Origin: Polynucleobacter cosmopolitanus
GTDB taxonomy: Bacteria > Pseudomonadota > Gammaproteobacteria > Burkholderiales > Burkholderiaceae
Length of the DNA stretch: 64,000 nt
Assembly: GCF_002224225.1 (NCBI RefSeq)
Contig: NZ_NJGG01000001.1
Coordinates: 186,001 to 250,000 of the forward strand
Reading direction: 5' to 3'
Every line of letters starts with the position of its first letter. Within the stretch, counting starts at the first letter, position 1. Shown in pieces: positions 55,000 through 64,000 of this stretch. The translations under genes and the position numbers were made by a program. The notes under the pieces are model-generated. The model saw only the letters and a list, made by a program, of their open reading frames with translations, made no database searches and was not told the DNA's origin.

Positions 55000-56214
55000 T
55001 TAATCGCCCAAATTAGGCACAGCTTGATCTCGAGTTCCTACAGACAAAAAAATCAATAAAAGTCTTACAAAAACATAAGAAACCCAATTGAACAATTTTG
55101 CCAGCAATGGTCTTTGTGCGTACAAGTCAGAATCAACCTTGACTCCTTGCCCCATAGCCTGATCTTCAATTTTCCATCTGATCTCTTTGATCACCGAATG
55201 ATTTCTCACGATAAGATTGGCTTCATGATTCAAAAAGAATGACAGATGATCACAATTTGATGATCCCAAGGTTGCCCAACGTCGATCAACCACCATGGCT
55301 TTGGCATGCAATAAACCAGAGGGATATTCATAAATAGCAATATTGGCAGCCAACAACTGCCCATAAAGACTTGGCACAGACCAATTCAATACTTTGAATT
55401 CATCACGCCCCAGCAATAAGTTAACCGACACTCCGCGCTGCGCAGCTCTGATCAAAGCTTTTCTGAATCGCCTGCCTGGCATGAAGTAAGGAGTGGCTAA
55501 CCAAATCTCTTCTCTTGACTGCCCGATGGCTTTTAAATAAGCCCTCTCGATATCACGGCGGTGATGGAGGTTATCTCTGGCAATGAAGGCGACACTGGGT
55601 TTATGACCATGCCTGATCCCCAAAAAATGATTTGTGCCCCAAGGCAACTCCTGATCCAAAATTCTTTTTAGGATATTTCGAGGGTGCAGTGCCTTGGGTT
55701 GCATTCTTTGCCATTGACGTAAAAAAGTTGCATGTACTTTTTCAACAATGGCTCCCGTTGCATGCAAAGCCAAATCCCATCTGATGCCCCTTAAGATTTC
55801 TCCATCCGAGGAGAGATTGTCAGCACAAATATTGATACCACCAACAAAGGCTTGAGCTTCATCGATCACAACTAATTTTCTATGCGTTCTAGAGAAACCA
55901 AAACGACCAAACCATGATGGGTTGTAATGAACCAGTTGAACGCCCGACTTTAAAAACTCTTGTTCGAAAGAGAAGTTGTTTGAGCCTAGCCAATCAAGAA
56001 TGACTTTGACATCTAAACCTTTGCTGGCTGCTTGGCACAATAGTTCAGCAATTCTTTTTGCCTGCTCATCACCTGAGAAGATATAAGTCTCAAGATAAAT
56101 TGATTTTTTAGCACCCAAAAGAGTGGCCTCAAGGACCTTGAAATAATCATGACCACCCTCAAGCAAATCAAGGTTTTCAATACTCTGCCAACGATCTTTT
56201 CTTAGAAGCGACAT
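55000..56214 (-). CDS. clsB: Cardiolipin synthase B (phospholipase D superfamily)
   Basis: A 404-residue enzyme with two HKD motifs: HRKLVVIDEAQAFVGG (about residue 135) and HAKAMVVDRRWATLGSSN (about 290). In ClsB these make cardiolipin from two phosphatidylglycerols. There is one C-terminal membrane segment (VSYVFVRLLLIFLS) and no N-terminal one, as expected for ClsB. It is ten bases from the downstream side of nudB. Confidence 0.9.
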   Translation of the reverse strand: MSLLRKDRWQSIENLDLLEGGHDYFKVLEATLLGAKKSIYLETYIFSGDEQAKRIAELLCQAASKGLDVKVILDWLGSNNFSFEQEFLKSGVQLVHYNPSWFGRFGFSRTHRKLVVIDEAQAFVGGINICADNLSSDGEILRGIRWDLALHATGAIVEKVHATFLRQWQRMQPKALHPRNILKRILDQELPWGTNHFLGIRHGHKPSVAFIARDNLHHRRDIERAYLKAIGQSREEIWLATPYFMPGRRFRKALIRAAQRGVSVNLLLGRDEFKVLNWSVPSLYGQLLAANIAIYEYPSGLLHAKAMVVDRRWATLGSSNCDHLSFFLNHEANLIVRNHSVIKEIRWKIEDQAMGQGVKVDSDLYAQRPLLAKLFNWVSYVFVRLLLIFLSVGTRDQAVPNLGD

Positions 56215-56223
56215 GACTTAATT

Positions 56224-56664
56224 CTAATCAGAATTAAGCTTCAGTATTGCTTGTTTGTTGCTTGGAGAAAAACAAAGTGGGCCAGCCAATTCAATTGACT
56301 GCCATTGGTAGGCGGTATGCTCCCTAGGAGCCAAGGTAACCGGCACGCGATTGGGCAAAAGAACCTTGAACCAGTGCTCAGTGTTCACAGTGACACCTTC
56401 GGCATAACGATGTCGCCATTGAGGATAAATTTCATACTGAATCTGCTGATTCATGGATTGCAAAGAGTTGGGGGGTAGAACAGATACATCGATGCCCGTC
56501 TCTTCGAAGAGCTCTCGGGCTGCCGCCTCTATCAAAGGCTCATCAAGATCATCCAGACTTCCTGTCACAGACTGCCAATAGCCGGGATGGTCTTTTCTTT
56601 CTAGCAACAAAACCTCGTTGCTAGCCGTATAAATAACGACTAGTACCGAGATTGGGATTTTCAT
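56224..56664 (-). CDS. nudB: Dihydroneopterin triphosphate diphosphatase (Nudix)
   Basis: A Nudix hydrolase (146 residues) that removes pyrophosphate from dihydroneopterin triphosphate in folate synthesis. The Nudix box is present: [10 protein letters not shown], then [12 protein letters not shown], and the family segment [13 protein letters not shown] precedes it. It overlaps aspS by four bases, the same neighbour as in E. coli, which supports the nudB call. Confidence 0.93.
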   Translation of the reverse strand: MKIPISVLVVIYTASNEVLLLERKDHPGYWQSVTGSLDDLDEPLIEAAARELFEETGIDVSVLPPNSLQSMNQQIQYEIYPQWRHRYAEGVTVNTEHWFKVLLPNRVPVTLAPREHTAYQWQSIELAGPLCFSPSNKQAILKLNSD

Positions 56665-58460
56665 GCAGGCATTTCTGTGTTGCGCAAACGAATATGAAGT
56701 TCGCGCAATTGCTTCTCATCAACAGGGCTTGGAGCTTGAGTTAACAAACATTGGGCTCTTTGTGTTTTAGGGAAAGCAATCACATCACGAATTGATTCAG
56801 CACCCGTCATCATTGTGACAATTCGATCTAAACCAAAAGCAATACCGCCATGTGGAGGTGCGCCATATTGAAGCGCATCCAACAAGAAGCCAAACTTTGC
56901 TTGAGCTTCTTCAGGACCGATGTTCAATGCACGGAATACTTGGCTTTGCACAGATTCTTTGTGAATACGAACTGAACCACCACCGATTTCCCAACCATTC
57001 AGAACCATATCGTAGGCTTTTGCCAAACACTTACCAGGATCTGTTTGTAGGTAGTTGAGATGTTCGTCTTTAGGACTTGTGAATGGATGGTGACAAGCAA
57101 CCCAGCGTGCAGCATCGTCGTCATAATCAAACATTGGGAAATCAACCACCCACATTGGCTGCCAAGTTTGTTCCATCAAACCGTTTTCTTTGGCCCAAGC
57201 AGAATGACCAATCTTTAAGCGCAATGCGCCGATTGCATCATTGACCACTTTGGCTTTATCAGCACCGAAGAAAATGATGTCGCCATCTTTTGCTTCAGTT
57301 CTCTTAAGGATTTCAGCAATCGCTGCATCATGAAGATTTTTAACGATTGGAGATTGCAAGCCATCGCGGCCCTTAGCGATTTCATTGACCTTGATCCAAG
57401 CCAAGCCTTTAGCGCCATAAATTGATACAAACTGAGTGTAATCATCAATATCACTGCGACTGATCACTGAGCCACCCGGGACTCTCAAACCAACCACGCG
57501 ACCATTTTCTTGATTAGCAGGGCCTGAGAAAACCTTGAAATCAACATCCTTCATCACATCAGTCAACTCGGTGAACTCAAGCTTCACTCGCAAATCAGGT
57601 TTGTCTGATCCGAAACGAGTCATGGTTTCTGAGTAAGGCATGACTGGGAATGGATTAGCCAACTCAACATTCATCACTGTTTTGAAAATATGACGAATCA
57701 TGTTTTCAAATAGATCGCGTATTTCGTATTCATCTAAGAATGCTGTCTCACAGTCGATCTGAGTAAATTCAGGTTGACGATCGGCTCTCAAGTCTTCATC
57801 TCTGAAACACTTGGTGATTTGATAGTAGCGGTCAAAGCCTGCCACCATCAATAACTGCTTAAATAATTGTGGTGACTGCGGCAATGCAAAGAACTGACCA
57901 TCATGAACCCTGGATGGCACCAAGTAATCTCTAGCTCCCTCAGGGGTGCTCTTGGTCAACATCGGAGTTTCAATATCAATGAAGCCCGCTTGGTCTAAAT
58001 ACTTTCTTGTTTCAATCGCAACGTTATAACGAAGGCGCAAATTCTTTTGCATTTGTGGACGACGCAAATCCAAGACACGATGAGTCAAACGAGTTGTCTC
58101 AGATAGATTGTCATCTTCCAACTGGAACGGTGGCGTTACAGATGCATTCAAGATATTCAATTCATGGCAGAGCAATTCAACTTTGCCGCTCACCAAGTCG
58201 TTGTTTTCAGTTCCAGCCGGACGTGCACGCACCAAGCCTTTGATTTGCACACAATATTCATTGCGCACTTGCTCAGCAATCGAGAACATCTCTTGGCGAT
58301 CAGGATCACAAACAACCTGAACGAAGCCATCTCTATCTCTTAAGTCGATAAAAATAACACCGCCATGATCGCGTCGACGATTCACCCAACCCGCTAAGGT
58401 GACTTCTTGTCCGATTAATGATTCTGTGACTTGGCCACATTGATGACTGCGCATTGACAT
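56661..58460 (-). CDS. aspS: Aspartate--tRNA ligase
   Basis: A class IIb synthetase (599 residues). The N-terminal OB anticodon domain begins [20 protein letters not shown] with [11 protein letters not shown]; class II motifs 2 and 3 appear in [18 protein letters not shown] and [13 protein letters not shown]; the bacterial insert domain is present. Whether it also charges tRNA-Asn (non-discriminating) cannot be told from sequence alone. It is followed by nudB and preceded by a DUF502 gene. Confidence 0.98.
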   Translation of the reverse strand: MSMRSHQCGQVTESLIGQEVTLAGWVNRRRDHGGVIFIDLRDRDGFVQVVCDPDRQEMFSIAEQVRNEYCVQIKGLVRARPAGTENNDLVSGKVELLCHELNILNASVTPPFQLEDDNLSETTRLTHRVLDLRRPQMQKNLRLRYNVAIETRKYLDQAGFIDIETPMLTKSTPEGARDYLVPSRVHDGQFFALPQSPQLFKQLLMVAGFDRYYQITKCFRDEDLRADRQPEFTQIDCETAFLDEYEIRDLFENMIRHIFKTVMNVELANPFPVMPYSETMTRFGSDKPDLRVKLEFTELTDVMKDVDFKVFSGPANQENGRVVGLRVPGGSVISRSDIDDYTQFVSIYGAKGLAWIKVNEIAKGRDGLQSPIVKNLHDAAIAEILKRTEAKDGDIIFFGADKAKVVNDAIGALRLKIGHSAWAKENGLMEQTWQPMWVVDFPMFDYDDDAARWVACHHPFTSPKDEHLNYLQTDPGKCLAKAYDMVLNGWEIGGGSVRIHKESVQSQVFRALNIGPEEAQAKFGFLLDALQYGAPPHGGIAFGLDRIVTMMTGAESIRDVIAFPKTQRAQCLLTQAPSPVDEKQLRELHIRLRNTEMPA

Positions 58461-58468
58461 AAAACTTC

Positions 58469-59104
58469 CTACTTTACTGATGTGACTGAATGATTGAGAG
58501 GGGCTACTGAGCCCATTGAAACAATGTGCTTCAAGGCTTCTTCAACGCCCATATCCAACTCGATGATGTCCGCACGAGGAACAATCATAAAAAAACCAGA
58601 TGTTGGGTTAGGGGTTGTTGGCAAGAACACGTTAACGTGTTCACCGCTTAATTTGCCCGCGACTTCTTCTGCTGGATTACCTGTGACAAATGCAATCGTC
58701 CAAGATCCATTTCTAGGATAAGGGATTAAAACTGCTTTTCTAAAGGCATTACCTTTGCTTGAAAAAAGTGTGCCAGAAACTTGTTTAACGCTTGAATAGA
58801 TTGATTTAACGATTGGAATGCGGGCAATGATTTGATCCCATAAACGGATCCACCATTGACCAGCGAAATTAGCAGCCACGACACCAGTCAGCAAAATCAC
58901 GGCAATCACAATCAAAATACCTACGCCCGGTAAGTTTCTGAATGATTTCAAAGCTGGCGTTAAGTCGACAGGTAACACGGCCATCAATGCCGAAATCACT
59001 GAACCAAATACGCCATCTAAAACAGACAAGCCCCAAGTCATCACCCAAATGGTGACGGCCAATGGAGTCCAAACTAAGATGCCGGCAATAAAATATTTTT
59101 TCAT
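58469..59104 (-). CDS. DUF502 family membrane protein
   Basis: A 211-residue protein with two N-terminal membrane helices ([18 protein letters not shown] and [19 protein letters not shown]) and a C-terminal soluble part, [22 protein letters not shown]-like ([15 protein letters not shown]), [17 protein letters not shown]-like and [18 protein letters not shown]. The latter segments are the signature of DUF502, whose role is unknown. The gene sits between ubiB and aspS, a common Burkholderiales order. Confidence 0.9.
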   Translation of the reverse strand: MKKYFIAGILVWTPLAVTIWVMTWGLSVLDGVFGSVISALMAVLPVDLTPALKSFRNLPGVGILIVIAVILLTGVVAANFAGQWWIRLWDQIIARIPIVKSIYSSVKQVSGTLFSSKGNAFRKAVLIPYPRNGSWTIAFVTGNPAEEVAGKLSGEHVNVFLPTTPNPTSGFFMIVPRADIIELDMGVEEALKHIVSMGSVAPLNHSVTSVK

Positions 59105-59124
59105 GGAGCCTTAAATTATAGGGC

Positions 59125-60702
59125 TTAGCTTAGCCAACTGAGCGTAAATAAGGTTCCACCCAAAAGACCGCCCATGAAAAGAATACTTCCCCAAATTAGC
59201 TTTTTTGTCTTTTGCTGTTCCAGAACTAACTTCAACATCAGCTCGTGATCTGAAGTATTTCCTTGCTTTTGATTAGCCTCTAACCATTGAACAAGCAATC
59301 TTGGGATAGTGGGCACTAACTTAGCCCACTGCGGAGCCTCTGATTTCAAGCGCTCAATAAAGCCTCTGATACCGATTTGCTGATCAACCCATCGCTCTAA
59401 AACTGGTTTTGCCGTTTTCCATAAATCCATATCAGGATCCAATTGACGGCCTAAACCTTCCACATTCAGCAGTGTTTTTTGTAACAAGGTCAATTGCGGT
59501 TGAATTTCAACGTTAAAACGTCGAGATGCTTGGAAAAGCCTCATCAGCACAATGCCCAATGAAATTTCTTTTAAAGGACGATCAAAATAAGGCTCGCAAA
59601 CAGCTCGCACTGCGCCTTCCAATTCTTCTACTCGGGTATCGGCCGGAACCCAACCAGACTCGATGTGCAATTCAGCAACACGTCTGTAATTACGATTAAA
59701 GAACGCTAAAAAATTGTGCGCCAAGTAATTTTTATCTGTTTCTGAGAGAGCTCCAACAATGCCAAAATCTAAAGCGATATAACGGCCAAAAGTTTCAGGG
59801 GCAACACTCACAAAAATATTACCTGGGTGCATGTCCGCATGGAAAAATCCATCGTGGAACACTTGGGTAAAAAATATCTCAACGCCATCCGAGGCTAATT
59901 TTTTAAAATCAATCCCGGCTGCACGTAAATCATCTAAGCGTGAAATTGGAATGCCATGCATTCTCTCCATCACCATCACATTGATGCCACATAAATCCCA
60001 GTACATTTCAGGGATGATCAGCTTTTTAGAACCTTCAAAATTTCTGCGCAGCTGACTTGCATTTGATGCTTCGCGGGTTAAATCTAATTCATCGTGCAAA
60101 TAAGTATCAAATTCATCAACGTTCTCTCGTGGCTTTAAACGCTTACCGTCTCGCCACAGCTTCTCAACCAAAGACGCCAACACCCTCAAGAGAGCCAAAT
60201 CACTTTCAATGATCGGCAATATTCCAGGGCGTAAAACTTTGATGGCCACCTCTTTACCCTGCCACTCAGGATACTTTTCCGTTCCCTTCAATACAGCAAA
60301 GTGGACTTGCGCCACTGAAGCACTGGCCACAGGCTTTTCATCAAAGGACAGAAAGACCTCTGATAATTTTTTACCTAAAGATAGTTCAATCAGCTCAATT
60401 GATTTAGCTTGGGAAAATGGTGGCACTTGATCTTGCAACTTGGCCAACTCATCAGCCACATCTAAAGGCAAGAGATCTCTGCGAGTTGATAGGACTTGAC
60501 CAAACTTAACAAATATAGGGCCTAGAGCTTCTAAAGCTAATCGCAGACTTTCTCCACGGGTATAACCTGTTGGGGTTGTCCAAGAAATACCTGTCAAGAT
60601 CACCTTGATCAAACCAGGTCTCAGGCTGTCTCTGACTATTCTTAAAAGACCAAAACGCCAAATCGTGTAAAGGATCTTGAACAATCTAAAAAATTGTTTC
60701 AC
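59125..60702 (-). CDS. ubiB: Ubiquinone biosynthesis kinase-like protein UbiB
   Basis: An atypical ABC1/ADCK-family ATPase (525 residues) needed for ubiquinone synthesis. It carries the family KxGQ motif ([16 protein letters not shown]), the alanine-rich loop in [12 protein letters not shown], the Lys in [10 protein letters not shown], the [11 protein letters not shown] catalytic loop and the DFGIVG metal motif. The C-terminus has one or two membrane segments. It overlaps ubiJ by four bases, and ubiE is two genes upstream. Confidence 0.96.
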   Translation of the reverse strand: MKQFFRLFKILYTIWRFGLLRIVRDSLRPGLIKVILTGISWTTPTGYTRGESLRLALEALGPIFVKFGQVLSTRRDLLPLDVADELAKLQDQVPPFSQAKSIELIELSLGKKLSEVFLSFDEKPVASASVAQVHFAVLKGTEKYPEWQGKEVAIKVLRPGILPIIESDLALLRVLASLVEKLWRDGKRLKPRENVDEFDTYLHDELDLTREASNASQLRRNFEGSKKLIIPEMYWDLCGINVMVMERMHGIPISRLDDLRAAGIDFKKLASDGVEIFFTQVFHDGFFHADMHPGNIFVSVAPETFGRYIALDFGIVGALSETDKNYLAHNFLAFFNRNYRRVAELHIESGWVPADTRVEELEGAVRAVCEPYFDRPLKEISLGIVLMRLFQASRRFNVEIQPQLTLLQKTLLNVEGLGRQLDPDMDLWKTAKPVLERWVDQQIGIRGFIERLKSEAPQWAKLVPTIPRLLVQWLEANQKQGNTSDHELMLKLVLEQQKTKKLIWGSILFMGGLLGGTLFTLSWLS

Positions 60703-61268
60703 AAGGTCCTCTCGAGTAATCGCTCAACACGCTTTTCAATGCGTTCAACATCGTCGCGCAAACGTCTTATTTCATCTTTATGGCGCACTAATTCTTCTCT
60801 TTTAACAAGCGTTGGTTTTTCATGAATAAGATATTCTAAAACGCTAGTACCCACATCCTGAAATACATTTTGCCCAAATTGCTTACTTTGCTGGGCTGCT
60901 TGCATGATTCTATGCGCCATAGGATCACCGACCAGCTTGGATAAGTCTTCCTCAGCCTCCCAGCGCAGCTGGCCTGCCAAGGTTGATACAGCCTGCGCCA
61001 GATCAACATCTCCTGAAACTTTCACGTGCTTAACAGCGGCATCTTTACCACCTGCAATATAAGCATTAAAAACATCTGGACCAATGGTTAATGTGACATT
61101 TGGCTCACTTGGCGACTGTTCCGCCAAAGCAAAAAGTCCCTGATCGGTCACGACCAAGGACATTTCAACCACCGGTAAAACTAATTTGATTGTTTTATTT
61201 TTTTGCTTTTGTAAAAGATCACTGGCCCAAGTTTCTTGGGCCAGTAAATAATTTAAAGCATGTACGAT
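60699..61268 (-). CDS. ubiJ: Ubiquinone biosynthesis accessory factor UbiJ, probable non-AUG start
   Basis: An SCP2-fold lipid-binding scaffold of the Ubi complex, with a C-terminal coiled coil ([20 protein letters not shown]). In-frame sequence before the first GTG (61172) encodes [20 protein letters not shown] and TIKLVLP, matching the N-terminal helix of beta- and gammaproteobacterial UbiJ. But no ATG, GTG or TTG precedes it before an upstream stop. The entry is drawn from an ATC at 61268; a CTG three codons upstream (61277) is another candidate. Starting at GTG 61172 would lose the first helix. Confidence 0.8.
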   Translation of the reverse strand: MVHALNYLLAQETWASDLLQKQKNKTIKLVLPVVEMSLVVTDQGLFALAEQSPSEPNVTLTIGPDVFNAYIAGGKDAAVKHVKVSGDVDLAQAVSTLAGQLRWEAEEDLSKLVGDPMAHRIMQAAQQSKQFGQNVFQDVGTSVLEYLIHEKPTLVKREELVRHKDEIRRLRDDVERIEKRVERLLERTL

Positions 61269-61278
61269 CGTTTTCAGA

Positions 61279-62193
61279 TCAGACCAACTGTTGAATACCA
61301 GCTAATACCCAACCACCTTGACCATTAACAGGCTTGGTCAAATTCCAAACCTCAACGAAGGACTCAGCTGGGCCATCCGCTTGCTCACGAATCATTCCTG
61401 AGAAACGAACGCTGGCCAAATAAACATCCTGCAATGACTCAATGCCCAATAAATCAGCTTCAATCGTTAACACTTCGGTGCGATTCTGCTCAGTTGCTCG
61501 AGCTTGAAGATCTTGATTGAGTTCTGCAAACATTTCTGGTGTTGCAAATTCTCTCAATTTCTCTAAGTCGCCACGATCCCAAGCTTCTTGTAAATGCACG
61601 AAATGTTTTTTTGCATTAAGTAAGAAAGATTCTTGATCAAAGTCTTTGATTGCAATCTCTGCAACTTCTTGAACAGGTGCCTCAGCAACCGGTGATGATG
61701 AGCCCATATTGACTGGCTCCTGACGATCAAAGCGCTGTTGGTTGTCCCATGATGCTCCACCAGCAGGACTGGCTTTGTAAGTTGCTTGGCCATTGTTAGC
61801 AAAACGTCTGTACAACCAAAGACCGATCATTGCAACTGCTGCCACCATTAAAAAGCCCATCAAAAATGATGCTGCTGCCTCACCCATACCAAAATGTGAC
61901 AACAACCAACCAAGGCCCAAACCAGCAGCCAAGCCACCTAGAATGCCGCCCATACCAAAACCTTTTTTCGGTTGCGCAGCAACCGGAGCAGCAGCTGGCT
62001 TAGCTGCAGTCGCAGGAGCTGCTGCCGGAGCTTGAGCCGGCTGAGCAGGAGCTGCCTGCTGCTTTTGAGTAACACCTTGAGACTGTTTACCCATGCTTTT
62101 TGAACCGCCCATGCGCTTGGCTTCGGCATCAAATGATGCGCCCATCAACACAAAGGAAGAAAGAACTAAATAAACAAAACTTTTCTTCAACAT
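61279..62193 (-). CDS. Tim44-like domain membrane protein
   Basis: A 304-residue protein with a signal/anchor (KKSFVYLVLSSFVLMGASFD), an Ala/Pro/Gln-rich linker, a Gly-rich hydrophobic region of two segments (GMGGILGGLAAGLGLGWLLS, FLMGFLMVAAVAMIGLWLYR) and a C-terminal Tim44-like domain ending with VEVWNLTKPVNGQGGWVLAGIQQ. Bacterial Tim44-domain proteins are membrane-associated and of unknown role. The ATG at 62193 was chosen for its GAGAGG site and signal. It lies between ubiE and ubiJ, so an envelope or ubiquinone-complex role is possible. Confidence 0.85.
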   Translation of the reverse strand: MLKKSFVYLVLSSFVLMGASFDAEAKRMGGSKSMGKQSQGVTQKQQAAPAQPAQAPAAAPATAAKPAAAPVAAQPKKGFGMGGILGGLAAGLGLGWLLSHFGMGEAAASFLMGFLMVAAVAMIGLWLYRRFANNGQATYKASPAGGASWDNQQRFDRQEPVNMGSSSPVAEAPVQEVAEIAIKDFDQESFLLNAKKHFVHLQEAWDRGDLEKLREFATPEMFAELNQDLQARATEQNRTEVLTIEADLLGIESLQDVYLASVRFSGMIREQADGPAESFVEVWNLTKPVNGQGGWVLAGIQQLV

Positions 62194-62221
62194 CTTTAAC
62201 CTCTCAAAAATTCGATAAGTA

Positions 62222-62965
62222 TCAGTATTTATAACCAATATGCAACGCAACAATACCACCAGTGAGGGAGTGGTATTCAACCTTGTCAAATCCCACACTT
62301 TCCATCATGGTCTTTAAAGTTTCTTGATCTGGGTGCATCCGAATTGATTCTGCAAGATAGCGGTAACTCTCTGAGTCACCAGCAACCTTCTCACCAAGCC
62401 ATGGAAGTATCTTGAATGAATAAGCGTCATAAATTGGCTTAAGGGCATCTACTGGTTTAGAAAACTCCAAAACCATGGCTTTGCCACCTGGCTTGATCAC
62501 TCTTAACATTTCCTTCAGTGCAACTTCTTTGTGAGTCATATTTCGAAGACCAAATGCAACCGTGGTCAAATCAAAATAATTATTTGGAAATGGTATTTGC
62601 TCAGCATCCACCTGAACGCATGGCAAATAGTAGCCTTTATCAATTAAACGATTACGACCAAAACCCAGCATTGAGGCATTGATATCGGTTAACCAAACCT
62701 GACCACCTGTTTCACGCTCAAGACCGACTGATTTGGCAAAACTCAAGGACAGATCACCCGTACCACCAGCAATATCCAAAACTTTTTGACCAGGTCTCAC
62801 CGCTGCTTTACTGATGGTGAAATGCTTCCATAAACGATGCATGCCACCAGACATCAAATCATTCATGATGTCGTACTTATTTGCTACAGAATGAAACACC
62901 TCAGCAACCTTGCTTGCCTTTTCAGTTTCATCCACGGTTTTATAACCAAAGTGTGTTTGTGCCAT
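62222..62965 (-). CDS. ubiE: Ubiquinone/menaquinone methyltransferase UbiE
   Basis: A SAM-dependent C-methyltransferase (247 residues) of the ubiquinone pathway. It begins [20 protein letters not shown] and has [23 protein letters not shown] motif [16 protein letters not shown], the FAFGLRNM-type segment ([16 protein letters not shown]) and VLEFSKP. It is six bases downstream of a DUF971 gene and is followed by the Tim44-like gene, ubiJ and ubiB. Confidence 0.98.
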   Translation of the reverse strand: MAQTHFGYKTVDETEKASKVAEVFHSVANKYDIMNDLMSGGMHRLWKHFTISKAAVRPGQKVLDIAGGTGDLSLSFAKSVGLERETGGQVWLTDINASMLGFGRNRLIDKGYYLPCVQVDAEQIPFPNNYFDLTTVAFGLRNMTHKEVALKEMLRVIKPGGKAMVLEFSKPVDALKPIYDAYSFKILPWLGEKVAGDSESYRYLAESIRMHPDQETLKTMMESVGFDKVEYHSLTGGIVALHIGYKY

Positions 62966-62971
62966 GATTAA

Positions 62972-63376
62972 TTAATGCCCACAAGAGCGTGGCTCATCCT
63001 TCACCATTGCAATATCTCTACTAGCTCCCGCTTGCTCCATTCGGTCTAGATAGTCCTGCCACATTTCTTCTTGATTGGTGCACATCTCATAAAGATAGTC
63101 CCAACTGAAAATACCTGAGTCATGCCCATCAGAAAACACTGGCTTGATCGCGTAATGACCAACTTGCTCAATGTTATTGATCAAAACATCACGCTTACCG
63201 GTTTGCAAAGTTTCTTGGCCAACGCCATGACCTCTGACTTCAGCAGACGGTGACCACACTCTTAAAAATTCAAACGGCAACTGATATGTTTTGTTCTCAT
63301 AAGCTAACTCCAAAACTTTGGACTGCTGATGAACGATGATGTTCTGAGGCAATGGTGCTTTTTCTGTTGAGCTCAT
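62972..63376 (-). CDS. DUF971 domain protein
   Basis: A 134-residue protein of the DUF971 (gamma-butyrobetaine hydroxylase N-terminal-like) family: VLELAYENKTYQLPFEFLRVWSPSAEVRGHG-type strands and KPVFSDGHDSGIFSWDYLYEM. DUF971 proteins carry a possible iron or zinc site and have been linked to iron-sulfur metabolism in Proteobacteria; the function here is not shown. It lies immediately before ubiE. Confidence 0.87.
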   Translation of the reverse strand: MSSTEKAPLPQNIIVHQQSKVLELAYENKTYQLPFEFLRVWSPSAEVRGHGVGQETLQTGKRDVLINNIEQVGHYAIKPVFSDGHDSGIFSWDYLYEMCTNQEEMWQDYLDRMEQAGASRDIAMVKDEPRSCGH

Positions 63377-63378
63377 GA

Positions 63379-64000
63379 TTAAACCAATACTCTTTCAATA
63401 CCGCCTGAATTGGCGCTCTTCACATAATCAGCCATCCAATTAGCCCCTAGCAAATGATTGGCCATCTCAACCACGATGTAATCTGCTTTAGTGCCAGAGT
63501 CTTCATCATAGCGTGACAAGCCTTGCAAACATGAAGGGCAGCTAGTCAATACTTTGACCTGACCATCAAAATCATCTCTCAACTCATCCGCACCTTTTTT
63601 CATTTCGATTTCTTTGCGGAAACGAACCTGTGATGAGATATCAGGACGAGTGACTGCCAATGTGCCAGATTCACCACAGCAACGCTCATTCTTCGCGATG
63701 GCGGTACCGTCTTCAGTGGTCACCAAGCTATTCACTGTCTTTAAGGGATCTTGTAACTTCATTGGGCTGTGGCATGGGTCGTGATACATGTATCTGACTC
63801 CCTTAGCACCCTCAAGCTTAATACCCTTCTCTAACAAGAACTCATGGATATCGATGATTCTGCAGCCAGGGAAAATCTTTTCAAACTCGTAGCCCGCTAA
63901 TTGGTCGTAACAGGTGCCGCAAGAAACCACCACTGTCTTGATGTCCAAGTAATTCAATGTATTGGCCATGCGATGGAAAAGCACGCGATTGTCCGTGATG
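63379..64000 (-). CDS. C-terminal part of a (Fe-S)-binding CCG-domain oxidoreductase, cut by window edge
   Basis: The open frame continues past the right edge, so only the last about 207 codons are seen. The cysteine-rich CCG motifs of heterodisulfide reductase/glycolate oxidase type subunits are clear: VVSCGTCYDQLAG, YHDPCHSPM, NERCCGESGTLAV and TSCPSCLQGLSRY. In Burkholderiales, such a C-terminus directly before DUF971-ubiE belongs to a very large FAD-linked oxidase/Fe-S fusion protein with a DUF3683 region, probably a D-lactate- or glycolate-type dehydrogenase; the N-terminal part lies outside, so this is an inference. Confidence 0.82.
   Translation of the reverse strand, partial: ITDNRVLFHRMANTLNYLDIKTVVVSCGTCYDQLAGYEFEKIFPGCRIIDIHEFLLEKGIKLEGAKGVRYMYHDPCHSPMKLQDPLKTVNSLVTTEDGTAIAKNERCCGESGTLAVTRPDISSQVRFRKEIEMKKGADELRDDFDGQVKVLTSCPSCLQGLSRYDEDSGTKADYIVVEMANHLLGANWMADYVKSANSGGIERVLV

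Overview
The window looks like a chromosomal segment of a betaproteobacterium of the order Burkholderiales, most likely Polynucleobacter or a close freshwater relative. This is inferred from the modest G+C for the class, the very short intergenic gaps with many ATGA-type overlaps, and the gene orders recA-recX-DUF2889-sucC-sucD, lptD-surA-pdxA-rsmA, amgK-murU, dusB-fis-purH-ruvCAB and ubiE-Tim44-ubiJ-ubiB. No IS element, prophage, CRISPR array or integrase was seen. Almost everything is core housekeeping.

Layout. 1-6.9 kb: the start of pgk (cut by the left edge), the azlCD amino-acid exporter, divergent ilvE, a CHCC zinc-finger protein, waaF, an NTF2-like protein, a BepA-like M48 protease and moaC. 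7.1-9.6 kb: an A/T-richer accessory patch with an 8-stranded-barrel-like outer membrane protein and three lipoproteins (two paralogous, one BamE-like), divergent from a small XRE regulator whose upstream region carries tandem/inverted repeats. 9.7-15.4 kb (minus strand): type IV pilin, TerC, sucD, sucC, DUF2889, recX, recA, with a LexA box upstream of recA. 15.6-19.3 kb: a TctD/TctE-like two-component system, an orphan DUF4212 symporter subunit, a DUF6352 protein and tRNA-Met. 19.5-29.3 kb: a membrane antiporter, miaB, ybeY, corC, lnt, glyQ, glyS, gmhB, plsC. 29.3-34.7 kb (minus): rsmA, pdxA, surA, lptD. 34.8-44.2 kb: amgK, murU, pepP, a ubiH-type monooxygenase, dusB, fis, purH, ruvC, ruvA, ruvB. 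44.1-49.6 kb: gpmB-like phosphatase, tyrS, anmK (plus), erpA, argC, rpsI, rplM. 49.8-50.8 kb: a candidate small RNA or attenuator, an OsmC protein and rnpB (minus). 50.8-64 kb (minus): pyrC, glycerate kinase, an Atm1-type ABC exporter, clsB, nudB, aspS, DUF502, ubiB, ubiJ, a Tim44-domain protein, ubiE, DUF971 and the end of a large Fe-S oxidoreductase.

How the genes connect. The envelope is the main theme: ADP-heptose LPS core synthesis (gmhB, waaF), LPS export and outer membrane folding (lptD, surA, M48 protease), lipoprotein acylation (lnt), phospholipids (plsC, clsB) and peptidoglycan recycling (anmK, amgK, murU). A second theme is ubiquinone synthesis (a UbiH-type hydroxylase, ubiB, ubiJ, ubiE). 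A third is DNA repair and recombination (recA, recX, ruvCAB). The least explained parts are the lipoprotein/XRE patch at 7.1-9.6 kb, the hairpin-plus-U-tract transcript upstream of rplM, the ubiJ gene without a normal start codon, and the two-component system beside a symporter small subunit whose large subunit is missing.
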